From assembly GCA_945871425.1 (NCBI GenBank), contig CAMBVS010000012.1, positions 1 to 64,000 on the forward strand: a stretch of 64,000 nt of DNA. The letters run 5' to 3'. The translations under genes and the position numbers were made by a program. Origin of the DNA: Rhizobium sp. Q54 (GTDB taxonomy: Bacteria > Pseudomonadota > Alphaproteobacteria > SHVZ01). Of this stretch, positions 27,664 through 36,348 are shown piece after piece (the stretch's first letter is position 1; each line of letters opens with the position of its first letter). The notes beneath the pieces are model-generated. The model did no database searches. It saw only the letters and a list, made by a program, of their open reading frames with translations, and had not been told where the DNA came from.

Positions 27664-28809
27664 GTGAGCGCGGATGCGCAGGTGGTGATCGGGCTCCGGC
27701 ATGCGGCGGGAAACCGGGCCGATCTCGCGCTCGCCTCGTTCGACCGCGCCATCCAGCTCGATCCCGGCCATCTTGTCGCCCGACAGGGTCGTGCGGCGGC
27801 GCTCATGCGGCTCGGTTCCTACGACGCGGCCTGTGCCGCCTCGCGCGAAGTCCTTGCCGCCCGTCACTCCTCGCGCTGGTGGCCGGAGCGCACGCCGCGC
27901 GAGATCATGCCCGAGGGCGATGTCTTCGCGCTGACCAGCGCTGTCAAGCTTCGCCATGACCGCGAGCAGATCCGTCACCTCGCCGCGGAAGGCCTCTTGC
28001 CGAAGGGCGCAGAGCGGCTCGAACGCGCCTATGGCGACGTGCTGGCCGAGATCGAGGGCGCCGGCAACCGCGTGGTCCGGCTGACCGACGCGCAGCGAAA
28101 GCACATCGGCGCCGGCTACAACCGCGTCGTCCATCTCGACCCCGGCCGCCGCGTCGCGCCGCTCGCCGTCGCCGAGGGCTGGAATCGAAGCAAGGCCGCC
28201 GCAAGCTACGCGGCAAGCCGCATCGCGGTCGTCGACGGCTTCCTGATGCCCGACGCGCTGGCGGCTCTCCGCCGCTTCTGCCTCGACTCCACGATCTGGT
28301 TCGACGCCTCGCACGCCCAAGGCGGCCGCGGCTATATCGGCGCCGACGGCATGGACGGGCTCGCCTGTCCGCTCCTGTTCCAGATCGCCGAGGATCTCAG
28401 GCGCGCGCTCCCGCAGGTGATCGGCACGCTGCCGCTGATCAAGCTCTGGGCCTTCAAGTACGATCACGGGCTCCAGGGCATCAACGCCCATGCCGACGCC
28501 GCCCGGGTGAACGTCAACTTCTGGATCACGCCGGACGAGGCCTGCCTCGATGCGTCCGCCGGCGGGATGGTCGTCCATGACGCGCATGTCCCGGCGGAGT
28601 GGGGCTTCGAGTCCTACAACGCCGACCCGGGCGGGCTGCACCGGCATATCCAGTCGGTCGGCGGCAAGGCGACCAACGTGCCCTACCGACAGAACCGCGC
28701 CGTCATCTTCGATTCCGACCTCATCCATGCGACGGCGCCGATCCGGTTCCGTTCGGGCTATGCCAACCGGCGGATCAACGTGACGCTGCTCTACGGCCAC
28801 CGAAGCTAG
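27664..28809 (+). CDS. TPR-like N-terminus plus 2OG-Fe(II) oxygenase-like domain protein
   Basis: The GTG at 27664 behind GGGAGGA is chosen over the longer antisense-driven frame and gives 381 residues. Residues ~10-65 form one or two TPR-like hairpins (ADLALASFDRAIQLDPGHLVARQGRAAAL). The C-terminal ~200 residues look like a double-stranded beta-helix oxygenase: IAVVDGFLMPDALAALRRFCLDS, NAHADAARVNVNFWITPDEAC (an H-x-D pair), and DLIHATAPIRFRSGYANRRINVTLLY (second His and an Arg in the 2OG-binding position). The iron triad H-x-D...H and the Arg appear intact. The hydroxylation target is unknown. It may share a transcript with ugpQ. Confidence 0.65.
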   Translation: MSADAQVVIGLRHAAGNRADLALASFDRAIQLDPGHLVARQGRAAALMRLGSYDAACAASREVLAARHSSRWWPERTPREIMPEGDVFALTSAVKLRHDREQIRHLAAEGLLPKGAERLERAYGDVLAEIEGAGNRVVRLTDAQRKHIGAGYNRVVHLDPGRRVAPLAVAEGWNRSKAAASYAASRIAVVDGFLMPDALAALRRFCLDSTIWFDASHAQGGRGYIGADGMDGLACPLLFQIAEDLRRALPQVIGTLPLIKLWAFKYDHGLQGINAHADAARVNVNFWITPDEACLDASAGGMVVHDAHVPAEWGFESYNADPGGLHRHIQSVGGKATNVPYRQNRAVIFDSDLIHATAPIRFRSGYANRRINVTLLYGHRS

Positions 28810-28819
28810 GATGCGGGCC

Positions 28820-28848
28820 TTGCCATTAACTGCATATGCAGCTATACT
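28820..28848 (+). promoter_or_regulatory. marR promoter with palindromic operator in the spacer
   Basis: TTGCCA (28820-28825) and TATACT (28843-28848) are 17 bp apart. The spacer contains the perfect palindrome CTGCATATGCAG at 28830-28841. A start about 7 bp after the -10 falls on the marR ATG (28855), so the message may be leaderless. A near copy of the palindrome precedes the MATE gene. Confidence 0.65.
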
Positions 28849-28854
28849 GACGTC

Positions 28855-29301
28855 ATGCCCGCCAAGGTACCTGCCGACCCCGGCCTCTCCGTCTGCACCT
28901 GCCTTCGCCTGCGGAAGGCGGCGCGACGGGTTTCGCTGATCTACGACCAGCATCTGGAGCCGCTGGGCCTCACGATCACCCAGTACGGCCTGCTGGCGCA
29001 GCTCAGCGCCTTCGACGGCATCGGCATCGGCGAGCTCGCGGAAAAGCTGATCATGGACCCGACGACGCTGACCCGGAACCTGCGCCCGCTCGAGCGCGAC
29101 GGGCTGGTCGTCTTCGCCGCCGATCCTCGCGACCGCCGCGCCCGGCGGCTTCATCTTACGGCCCGCGGCCGCGATACCTTCGATGCGGCAAGGCCGGCCT
29201 GGCGCCGGGCGCAGCGGCAGATCGAGGAGACCTTCGGTCCGGCGAACACTTCGGCGCTGAACGCCACGCTCGACCGCATGCTCGACCGGCTTCAGGCATG
29301 A
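28855..29301 (+). CDS. MarR-family transcriptional regulator
   Basis: This 148-residue winged-helix protein starts at ATG 28855. The DNA-binding part reads TITQYGLLAQLSAFDGIGIGELAEKLIMDPTTLTRNLRPLERDGLVV (helices) then DPRDRRARRLHLTARG, the MarR wing with the conserved D-x-R. A CTCLRLRKAARR segment with two Cys residues lies at the N-terminus (residues 14-25) and could allow redox or ligand sensing. It sits 208 bp before a MATE exporter on the same strand. The palindrome overlapping its own promoter has a near copy upstream of that exporter, which points to control of efflux by this repressor. Confidence 0.9.
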   Translation: MPAKVPADPGLSVCTCLRLRKAARRVSLIYDQHLEPLGLTITQYGLLAQLSAFDGIGIGELAEKLIMDPTTLTRNLRPLERDGLVVFAADPRDRRARRLHLTARGRDTFDAARPAWRRAQRQIEETFGPANTSALNATLDRMLDRLQA

Positions 29302-29331
29302 CCCGCTCAAGCAACGTCGCCCTTTCGGATT

Positions 29332-29461
29332 CCTCTCCCGCCATAGGCGGGGAAAGGCAGGGTGAGGGCCGAGCGAAGCGAGGTTGGCCTTCAATCTCCT
29401 CCGGCCCCTCACTACGCTTGACCCCCACCCCATCCCTCCCCCGCACGTTGCGCGGGAGAGG
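29332..29461. repeat. GC-rich palindromic intergenic repeat (BIME-like), copy 2
   Basis: CCTCTCCCGC at 29332-29341 is exactly inverted as GCGGGAGAGG at 29452-29461. Inside, GTGAGGGCC (29362-29370) faces GGCCCCTCAC (29403-29412). The right half carries the CCCCACCC...CCCTCCCCCGC words found in the copy at 6558-6703. It lies between marR and the MATE gene. Confidence 0.7.
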
Positions 29462-29482
29462 AGGCTCGCGGCAGCCGGTTGC

Positions 29483-29494
29483 CTGCATATACAG
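29483..29494 (+). promoter_or_regulatory. Candidate MarR operator upstream of the MATE exporter
   Basis: CTGCATATACAG at 29483-29494 differs at one base from the perfect palindrome CTGCATATGCAG in the marR promoter. It lies 16 bp before the MATE start, with TATACA (29488-29493) a possible -10 within it. Confidence 0.5.
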
Positions 29495-29509
29495 ACAAAG
29501 GCGTCGGCG

Positions 29510-30865
29510 ATGACGACGGCCGTGGTCAATCCGCTGGTGGCGGCGCCGATCCTGCCGACGCTGGTGCGCTTGAGCCTGCCCAACATGGTGGCGATGCTGG
29601 CGACCGCGCTGGTGGCGATCGCCGAGACCACCTATGTCGGCCGTCTCGGAACGCCGGCGCTGGCCGGCATGGCGCTGGTGTTCCCGATGGTGATGCTCCA
29701 GCAGATGATGTCGGCGGGCGCCATGGGCGGCGGCATCTCGTCGGCGGTCAGCCGGGCGCTCGGCGCCGGCGACGAGGCGCGCGCGGGGTCGCTGGCGTTG
29801 CATGCGGCGGTGATCGGCACCGTCGCCGGACTCGTCTTCACCGTCTTCTTCCTGCTGCTGGGCACGGAGATCTACCGCCTGCTCGGCGGCCAGGGCGAGG
29901 CGCTGTCCCAGGCGCTCGCCTTCTCGAACGTGGTGTTCCTAGGCGCGCCTGCGATCTGGCTCACCAACACCTTCGCCTCGGTGATCAGAGGCGGCGGCAA
30001 CATGAAGGTCCCCTCGGCGACGCTGCTTTCGGTCGCCGTCCTGCAGATGATCCTCGGCGGCTGCCTCGGCCTCGGGCTCGGCCCGTTTCCGCGCTGGGGC
30101 ATGGCCGGGGTCGCGCTCGGCCAGGTGCTGGCCTATGGCGTCGGCATGCTGTTCTTCCTCTGGCTCCTGGTCTCGGGGCGGACCCGGGTGAGGCTGTCCT
30201 TCCGCGGCGTTCCGCTCCGCTCGGCCATGTTCGCCGACATCCTGAGAGTGGGGGCGCTCGCCTGCGTCTCGCCGCTGCAGACGGTCCTCACCATCCTGAT
30301 CCTGACCCGTCTCGTCGCCTTCTTCGGCACCGAGGCGCTGGCCGGCTATGGCATCGGCGCCCGGCTCGAGTTCCTGCTGATCCCTATCACCTTCGCCATC
30401 GGCGTCGCCTGCGTGCCGATGGTCGGCATGGCGATCGGCGCCGGCCGGGTCCACCGCGCCCGGCGCGTCGCCTGGACCGGCGGCATCCTCTCCGGGCTCC
30501 TCATCGGCGCGGCCGGCCTCTTCGTCGCGGCATTCCCCGACCTGTGGGCCGCGTTCTTCACCGAGGACCCGGCGGTTCGGGCGTCCGCCCGTTCCTACCT
30601 CGTCTGGTCGGGGCCTGGCTACGGCTTCTTCGGCCTCGGCCTCTGCCTCTATTTCGCCGCCCAGGGCGCGGGCAAGATGCTGGGGCCGGTGCTGGCCGGG
30701 ACGGTGCGCCTCGTGGTGATCGCGATCGGCGGCTGGTGGCTTGCCGCAACCGATGCGCCGCAATGGACCATGTTCGCGCTGGTCGGAGGCGCGATGGTGA
30801 TCTACGGCGTCGCCATGGCGCTCGCGGTCTACTGGACCTCCTGGACGCCGCGCCCGCGCGCCTGA
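29510..30865 (+). CDS. MATE-family multidrug/metabolite efflux transporter
   Basis: The start is ATG 29510; the longer open frame upstream is repeat sequence. The 451-residue product has about twelve membrane helices in two halves. Halves begin LSLPNMVAMLATALVAIAETTYVGRLGTPALAGM and ILRVGALACVSPLQTVLTILILTRLVAFFGTEALAGYGIG, the expected MATE internal duplication. MATE proteins export cationic drugs or metabolites using H+ or Na+ gradients across the inner membrane. Control by the upstream MarR protein is suggested by the shared operator-like palindrome. A second MATE gene of a different sequence is at 41314. Confidence 0.92.
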   Translation: MTTAVVNPLVAAPILPTLVRLSLPNMVAMLATALVAIAETTYVGRLGTPALAGMALVFPMVMLQQMMSAGAMGGGISSAVSRALGAGDEARAGSLALHAAVIGTVAGLVFTVFFLLLGTEIYRLLGGQGEALSQALAFSNVVFLGAPAIWLTNTFASVIRGGGNMKVPSATLLSVAVLQMILGGCLGLGLGPFPRWGMAGVALGQVLAYGVGMLFFLWLLVSGRTRVRLSFRGVPLRSAMFADILRVGALACVSPLQTVLTILILTRLVAFFGTEALAGYGIGARLEFLLIPITFAIGVACVPMVGMAIGAGRVHRARRVAWTGGILSGLLIGAAGLFVAAFPDLWAAFFTEDPAVRASARSYLVWSGPGYGFFGLGLCLYFAAQGAGKMLGPVLAGTVRLVVIAIGGWWLAATDAPQWTMFALVGGAMVIYGVAMALAVYWTSWTPRPRA

Positions 30866-30914
30866 GTATCACCAGGCGTTGCCGCCACCGCCGAATTGGC
30901 CGAATGTACCGGCG

Positions 30915-32060
30915 ATGAAGCCGTCTTCCACGATCGGCGCGGGACCTGCGGCCGCGAGCCTCTTGCGGCTGATCGCGCTCGTCTGCCTGCTCGGCGGGTT
31001 CGGTGGCGGCGCGGGCGCCGCCGAACTGCGCGGATCGACGCTGTCGGTGGGAGGCAAGCACGTGCCGCTGCCACGAACCAGCGAGGCGACGTGGAGGTTG
31101 TTGTCCGAACAGCGGCTGGAGCTGCGGTCTTCCGCCTCTGCGCTCGACAGCGTGGTCGTCGGCGCCGCGGATGACAGGACGTTCCGGTACCTGGTCGTCG
31201 CGCGCACCAATCAGGTACCGAACGCGGGCGGGTTCGGCCTCGCCGGCGACTGCCGCCGCGCGGATCTGCACAGTGCGAAGATCGTGAGCCGGGATGGCTC
31301 GACCGTGGCCGTCTGCACCTTCGTCGGCCACGTCCTGACCGCAGCGCCGACGGATGGCGATCCGGCTTGGGCTGCGGCCCTCGGGGCTGCCGAATTGTCC
31401 GGACGGACTCTGCCGCAGGCCTGGCTGGTGGTGGGTGTCCGGATCGCCGATGCGGACGATCTCCTGGACGTTCGCTACTACTTCAACCCGGACAGCCTCG
31501 GCTCTGCCGTCTCGGTGTCGGCCGGCGACGTCCTCTCGCCGTCCGACGGGATCGACGCCGCCAAGGCAAAGCTGGTGAAGATCCTGCGCGCGGCCGAGCC
31601 GTCGCACGACCCGAAGTGGCTCGCCAGCGCCTGGAGCGTGGTGGGCGTCGTCGGCAAGCCCGGGCGTGCGGCCGTCATCGCCGATCTGAAGGCATGGGCC
31701 GAGGGCGTCCATCCCATCGTCTATACGGGCTTCAAGGGCAGGCCGATCGAAGACCTGGCGCTGCCCGCCGCCTGGGCCCATGGACCGCCGATCGCGACGG
31801 CCGACGGCATCGCCGATCTGCCGGGCGAGGTCGCGTTGTGGAAGACGGTGTCCTGGCGGACGCTCGGGTCGAGCCTGGATGCGATCGTCAGCTATGCCCT
31901 CACCGGCGGCCTCGGCACGGCGGGCGGAATCACCGTTGCCGGCGGCTTCGTCAACGCCATGGTCTATTTCATGCACGAGAAGGCCTGGGAGACCTTCGGC
32001 TGGAAGCGCAGCCCGGGCGACCTGATCACCCCGCTGCCGCCCGCCGGGATCGAACGCTAG
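30915..32060 (+). CDS. Exported protein with C-terminal DUF2061 membrane domain
   Basis: ATG 30915 gives a convincing signal peptide: MKPSS, a Leu-rich hydrophobic stretch (LLRLIALVCLLGGFGG) and A-G-A-A before the mature part. The first ~290 mature residues are a globular region I do not recognise, with FRYLVVARTNQVPNAG, a disulfide-compatible GDCRRADL/VAVCTF pair and GVVGKPGRAAVI. The last ~60 residues match DUF2061: WKTVSWRTLGSSLDAIVSYALTGG and GGFVNAMVYFMHEKAWETFGWKR. DUF2061 is usually a stand-alone small membrane protein, so the joining to a secreted domain is uncommon. It lies on the same strand after the MATE gene (49 bp) and converges on benE with a 4-bp overlap. Confidence 0.7.
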   Translation: MKPSSTIGAGPAAASLLRLIALVCLLGGFGGGAGAAELRGSTLSVGGKHVPLPRTSEATWRLLSEQRLELRSSASALDSVVVGAADDRTFRYLVVARTNQVPNAGGFGLAGDCRRADLHSAKIVSRDGSTVAVCTFVGHVLTAAPTDGDPAWAAALGAAELSGRTLPQAWLVVGVRIADADDLLDVRYYFNPDSLGSAVSVSAGDVLSPSDGIDAAKAKLVKILRAAEPSHDPKWLASAWSVVGVVGKPGRAAVIADLKAWAEGVHPIVYTGFKGRPIEDLALPAAWAHGPPIATADGIADLPGEVALWKTVSWRTLGSSLDAIVSYALTGGLGTAGGITVAGGFVNAMVYFMHEKAWETFGWKRSPGDLITPLPPAGIER

Positions 32061-33208
32061 AGCCTGCGTCTCGCCACCCCCAGGCCGGTCACCGCGAGGC
32101 CGGCGGCGAGCCCCCAGAAGGCCGAGCCGATGCCGAGGAAGCCGGCGCCCGATGCGGTCACGGCCAGGGTCAGCGCCGCAGCGATCCGCTCCTCGGGCGC
32201 CGCCATCGCGGTGCCCAGCGCGCCGGCCAGCGGCGCGATCAGCGCGCAGCCGGCGACGGTGACGATCAGCGCCGGTGGCATCGCCTGGAAGAACGATGTC
32301 AGCGAGGTGCCGAAGGCGGCCAGAAGTGCGAAGCAGATGCCGTAGGCGACGCCGGCGAGCCAGCGCTTGCTGGCATCCGGGTGCGCGTCGGGTCCGGTGC
32401 AGATGGACGCGGTGATGGCTGCGGCGTTGGTCGCATGCGCCCCGAACGGCGCGGTCAGGATCGAGACCAGGCCGGTCGCGGCCAGGATCGAGCGCGACGG
32501 AACGGCGTATCCCGCGGCGCGCAGGACGGCGAAGCCCGGCAGGTTCTGGGACGCCATCGTCACCAGGAAGAGCGGCAGGCCGAGCCCGATCAGGGCGGCG
32601 ACCTCGAAGCTCGGCATCGTCAACACCAGCGTCGAGAGCGCCGGCCCGCCCGGCCAGGGCGGGGCGAGGCCGAGCCCATAGGCGAGCGCGATGCCGGCGG
32701 CGAGCACGCTCAGCACCGCGCCGGCGGCGGTGAACAGGCGAACGACCAGGAAGAGCGCGAGCAGCGGCAGCACCAGCGCCGGCAGCGTCTCGGCCGAGTC
32801 GAAGACGGCGGCGACGAAGCGGAGCAGGATGCCGGCCAGCATCGCGCCGGCGAGCGATCCCGGGATGCGCTCGATCAACGTCCCCAGCGGGCGGACGGCG
32901 GCGGTCAGCAGCACCAGGATGCCGGCGAAGAGGAAGGCGCCGATCGCCGCCGAGAATCCGACCTGGCCCGGCATCGAGGCGATCAGCGCCGCGCCCGGCG
33001 TCGACCAGGCGGTCACGACCGGGATGCGATGGCGGAGGCTCAAGCCGAAGCTGGCGAGCGCGGTCGCAAGGCAGAGCGATGAGACCCAGGACGAGGTCTC
33101 GGCCGCGTCCGCCCCGACCGCCTGGGCAGCGGCGACCAGGATCGCCAGCGTGCCGCCGAGGCCGACCAGGGCCGCAACCGCAGCGGAGACGACGACCGAC
33201 CAGCGCAT
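32057..33208 (-). CDS. BenE-family inner-membrane transporter
   Basis: ATG at 33206-33208 gives 383 residues with about 11-12 membrane helices. The segments LALVLPLL, VTAWSTPGAALIASMPGQVGFSAAIGAF, LGLPLFLVTMASQNLPGFAVLRAAGY and TAPFGAHATNAAAITASICTG are diagnostic BenE blocks (benzoate:H+ symporter family). Alphaproteobacterial members are often annotated as benzoate transporters without proof; no aromatic catabolic genes are adjacent. It is divergent from the glycosyltransferase gene, with 121 bp between the starts. Confidence 0.88.
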   Translation of the reverse strand: MRWSVVVSAAVAALVGLGGTLAILVAAAQAVGADAAETSSWVSSLCLATALASFGLSLRHRIPVVTAWSTPGAALIASMPGQVGFSAAIGAFLFAGILVLLTAAVRPLGTLIERIPGSLAGAMLAGILLRFVAAVFDSAETLPALVLPLLALFLVVRLFTAAGAVLSVLAAGIALAYGLGLAPPWPGGPALSTLVLTMPSFEVAALIGLGLPLFLVTMASQNLPGFAVLRAAGYAVPSRSILAATGLVSILTAPFGAHATNAAAITASICTGPDAHPDASKRWLAGVAYGICFALLAAFGTSLTSFFQAMPPALIVTVAGCALIAPLAGALGTAMAAPEERIAAALTLAVTASGAGFLGIGSAFWGLAAGLAVTGLGVARRRL

Positions 33209-33329
33209 GCGGACTCCGAGGACTGCGGGGCCCGCACCATAGCCGAACTTCGTCGGAAAGCGTCGCGCCCCGGAGCTGCCTCGGGCATTATCGCGGCACC
33301 TTCCGATTCCCGCCCTGCGGACCCTCTCC

Positions 33330-34490
33330 ATGCATCTCGGCCTCTCCTGGCAATTGTCGAGCTACACCGGCTGGGGTCAGTTCGGCATCCAGGCGGTGAC
33401 GCGGATGGTCGGCTCGGGGAAAGCCTTCCCGGTGCTGCTGTCGGATGCCAATGCCGAGAGCGAGCTGATCGTCGATCCGCTGCAGCGGGCGCTGCTGCTC
33501 TCCGTGCTCGACGCCTCCGCGCCGTTCCGCCGGCAGCTGGCGCCCGGCGCCCGGCTCGACTTCGACGTGCTGGTGGCGCTCGGCGACGACCTCCGCCTGG
33601 CCGCGCCCTATGTCGGACGCGGCCGGCGCGAGATCGGCGTCGTCTTCCTCGAAAGCGCGAGGCTCAGCCGCGAGGGGCGCGAGCGGGGGGAGGGCTATGC
33701 GCGGCTGGTGGCCGGATCGTCCTGGGCGGCGGATGTGCTGCGCGGCCACGGCCTCGATCGCGTCTCGACCGTGCTTCAGGGCGTCGATCCGCGCCTCTAT
33801 CATCCGGCGCCGCGGCTCGGCCTGTTTCACGGGCGCTTCGTCGTCTTCTCCGGCGGCAAGCTCGAATACCGCAAGGGCCAGGACATCGTTCTCGCCGCCT
33901 TCCGCCGCTTCCACCAGCGCCATCCCGATGCCCTGCTGATCGCCTCATGGCAGAATCTGTGGCCGCAGTCGGCGGCCGGCATCGTCGCCGGCGGCCATGT
34001 CACGGCGCCGCCCGGGCTCGACGCCCAGGGACAGCTCGACATCGGCGGCTGGCTCGCCGGCAACGGCCTGCCGGCCGGCTCCTTTCTCGACATCGGCCTC
34101 GTGCCCAACGCGCTGATGGCGCCGGCTTTGAACGAGGTCGACGTCGCGGTCTTCGCCAATCGCTGCGAGGGCGGCACCAACCTGGTGGCGATGGAGGCGA
34201 TGGCGAAGGGCGTGCCGACCATCCTCTCGGCCAACACCGGCCATCTCGACCTGATCCGCGGCGACAGCTGCTTCGCCCTCACGCGCCAGCGCCCCGTGGC
34301 CGGGCTGCCGGGCATCGCCACCGACGACTGGGGCGAGAGCGACGTCGACGAGGTGGTCGAGATGCTGGAGCGCGTCTACACCGACCGCGCGGAGGCCGCC
34401 CGTCGCGGCCGAGCCGGCGCCGCCCTGCTGGCCGCGCTATCCTGGCCTACCCAGATCGACCGCCTGCTGGCGGAAGCTGAACGAGCCTGA
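33330..34490 (+). CDS. GT4-like glycosyltransferase
   Basis: This 386-residue protein has a GT-B layout. GLSWQLSSYTGWGQFGIQ at the N-terminus resembles a donor/acceptor glycine loop. The linker leads to RFVVFSGGKLEYRKGQDIVLAAFRRF, the typical GT4 second-domain start. CEGGTNLVAMEAMAKGVPTILSANTGHLDLI is the nucleotide-sugar-binding E-x-E region, one residue longer than the common E-x7-E spacing. It transfers a sugar from an activated donor to an unknown acceptor, probably in envelope polysaccharide or protein glycosylation. It is followed after 19 bp by an enolase-superfamily gene. Confidence 0.8.
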   Translation: MHLGLSWQLSSYTGWGQFGIQAVTRMVGSGKAFPVLLSDANAESELIVDPLQRALLLSVLDASAPFRRQLAPGARLDFDVLVALGDDLRLAAPYVGRGRREIGVVFLESARLSREGRERGEGYARLVAGSSWAADVLRGHGLDRVSTVLQGVDPRLYHPAPRLGLFHGRFVVFSGGKLEYRKGQDIVLAAFRRFHQRHPDALLIASWQNLWPQSAAGIVAGGHVTAPPGLDAQGQLDIGGWLAGNGLPAGSFLDIGLVPNALMAPALNEVDVAVFANRCEGGTNLVAMEAMAKGVPTILSANTGHLDLIRGDSCFALTRQRPVAGLPGIATDDWGESDVDEVVEMLERVYTDRAEAARRGRAGAALLAALSWPTQIDRLLAEAERA

Positions 34491-34509
34491 TCCTTCCCGG
34501 AGTCCTCTC

Positions 34510-35733
34510 ATGCGCATCACTGCCGTCGACACCGTCCAGGTAGAGGCCTGGCCGCATCTGATTTGGGTCCGCGTCCATACCGACGAGGGCCTGATCGGCC
34601 TCGGCGAGACCAGCTATCACACCGAGGCGGTGGCCGGTTACATCCACCAGGTCGCCGCCCCCTATCTCGTCGGCAAGGACCCGACGCGGATCGACCTGCA
34701 CCACCGCGCGCTGACCAAGAGCCTGATGGCGCTGGTGGCCTATCGCGGATCCGCCGCGGAGATCCGTGCCATCGCCTCGCTGGACATCGCGCTCTGGGAC
34801 ATCCTCGGCCAGAAGGCCGGCATGCCGATCTACGCGCTGCTGGGCGGCCTCTCGCGCGACTCCATCGCCGTCTACAACACCTGCAACGCCTATCGCCCGG
34901 GCTGGAAGCGAAAGGCCGGCGATCCCGGCGAGGGCTACTGGCGCCTCTTGCCGGCGGGCAAGCCGGAGGGTCCCTACGAGGACCTGGAAGGCTTCATCAA
35001 CCGCGCCGACGATCTCGCCGAGAGCCTGCTCGCCGAAGGCATCAAGGCGATGAAGATCTATCCGTTCAACGCCGCCGCCGAGGCCTCGGGCGGATTGCAC
35101 CTGTCGTCGGCGGATCTGAAGACGGCGCTGGAGCCGTTCCGGAAGGTGCGCGCCAGGCTCGGCGACCGGATCGACATCATGGTCGACTTCCACTCGCTGT
35201 GGAACCTGACCCAGGCCAAGCGCATCGCCCAGGCGCTGGAGGAGTACGAGCCCTACTGGCTCGAAGATCCGGTGAAGATGGACAATGTCGACGTGCTGCT
35301 CGACTACGCGGCGTCGACGCGCCTCACCGTCTGCGGCAGCGAGACGCTGGGCACGCGCGCCGACTTCCGCGACGTGATCGACCGCCGCGCCGTCGGCATC
35401 GTGATGTTCGACACCTCCTGGGTCGGCGGCATCTCGGAAGCGCGCAAGGTTGCGGTGATGGCCGAGAACCAGCATTTGCCGGTGGCGCCGCACGATGCGA
35501 CCGGGCCGGTGACGCTGATCTCCGGCAACCATGTGGTGATGAACGCGCCGAACGGCCTGATCCAGGAGCTGGTGCGCTCCTACTACGCCACCTGGTATCG
35601 CGACATCGTCACCGAAATGCCGAGGCTCGAGAACGGCCTCATGTACCCGCTCACCGGCCCCGGCCTCGGCACCAAGCTGCAGCCGGATCTGCTGAAGCGG
35701 AAGGATGCGAAGGTGAGGACGACGAAGGGGTGA
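34510..35733 (+). CDS. Mandelate racemase/muconate lactonizing enzyme family protein
   Basis: This 407-residue enolase-superfamily member has the N-terminal capping domain with LIGLGETSYHTEAVAGYI. In the barrel, IKAMKIYPF supplies Lys. Metal ligands are Asp in DIMVDFHSLW, Glu in YWLEDPV and Glu in VCGSETLGTRADF, and His is in LPVAPHDATGPV. These positions fit an MLE/MR-type enzyme abstracting an alpha-proton from a carboxylate, commonly a sugar-acid dehydratase or racemase. The substrate is not predictable. It converges on the HD-domain and creatininase genes. Confidence 0.87.
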   Translation: MRITAVDTVQVEAWPHLIWVRVHTDEGLIGLGETSYHTEAVAGYIHQVAAPYLVGKDPTRIDLHHRALTKSLMALVAYRGSAAEIRAIASLDIALWDILGQKAGMPIYALLGGLSRDSIAVYNTCNAYRPGWKRKAGDPGEGYWRLLPAGKPEGPYEDLEGFINRADDLAESLLAEGIKAMKIYPFNAAAEASGGLHLSSADLKTALEPFRKVRARLGDRIDIMVDFHSLWNLTQAKRIAQALEEYEPYWLEDPVKMDNVDVLLDYAASTRLTVCGSETLGTRADFRDVIDRRAVGIVMFDTSWVGGISEARKVAVMAENQHLPVAPHDATGPVTLISGNHVVMNAPNGLIQELVRSYYATWYRDIVTEMPRLENGLMYPLTGPGLGTKLQPDLLKRKDAKVRTTKG

Positions 35734-35748
35734 GTCCTCTTTCGTGCT

Positions 35749-35773
35749 CCCTCTCCCGCTACATGGGAGAGGG
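35749..35773. repeat. GC-rich palindromic intergenic repeat, short copy 3
   Basis: CCCTCTCCC at 35749-35757 is inverted as GGGAGAGGG at 35765-35773 around a 7-base loop. It matches the hairpin core of the copies at 6558 and 29332. It lies between convergent genes and may act as a bidirectional 3'-end structure. Confidence 0.65.
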
Positions 35774-35791
35774 TTCCGAGGTGAGCGCGCC

Positions 35792-36337
35792 CTACGCCTT
35801 CAACGCCGCTTCCAGGTGCCGGCGGTAGTGCGCGAGGCCGGGCGTCTTCGCGTCCGGCACCTTGGCGAGATCGTCCCATTTGCGGAGGCGAAGCGCATCT
35901 TCGGCGCCGGGGAGGGCGAGGAACAGGCGGGCCTCCCCGGTCGAGAAGGCGCCGCCCTGCAGCTTCAGCGACAGGACCGAGGCCTCCGACAGCGTCTCGA
36001 AGTATCCCCGTTCGGTGGTGACCAGGCAGCGCTTGGCGGCGACGTGGCGGCGGATCGGCTCGATCACCTCAGGCACGAACCAGCGCGAGAGGTAACCTGC
36101 GGCGATGTCCTCGTGCTGGCGGTCGATGCCGGCTTCGGCCGCGCCGTCGGCGTGCCTGTCGACCAGGTGGCCGGCGTCGTGAAGCAGAGCCGCGGCGACC
36201 AGCGCCTCGCCCGCCCCTTCTGCCTCCGCCAGCGCCGCCGATTGCAGCGCGTGCTCCAGCTGGCTCACCGGCTCGCCGCCATACTGGCTGCGGCCCTTGT
36301 CCGCATAGAGGGCGATCAGATCGTCGACGATGGACAT
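35792..36337 (-). CDS. HD-domain protein, PhnZ-like
   Basis: ATG at 36335-36337 gives 181 residues; the longer leftward frame upstream is antisense to the creatininase. The HD motifs are visible: [28 protein letters not shown] (the His-Asp pair) and QHEDIAAGYL. IRRHVAAKRCLVTTERGYFETLSEASVLSLKLQGGAFS resembles PhnZ/TmpB-type mixed-valence diiron oxygenases of organophosphonate metabolism rather than GTP/dGTP phosphohydrolases. No other phosphonate gene is adjacent, so the substrate is open. It follows the creatininase gene by 11 bp on the same strand, indicating an operon. Confidence 0.75.
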   Translation of the reverse strand: MSIVDDLIALYADKGRSQYGGEPVSQLEHALQSAALAEAEGAGEALVAAALLHDAGHLVDRHADGAAEAGIDRQHEDIAAGYLSRWFVPEVIEPIRRHVAAKRCLVTTERGYFETLSEASVLSLKLQGGAFSTGEARLFLALPGAEDALRLRKWDDLAKVPDAKTPGLAHYRRHLEAALKA

Positions 36338-36348
36338 CGGTGCCGAGT

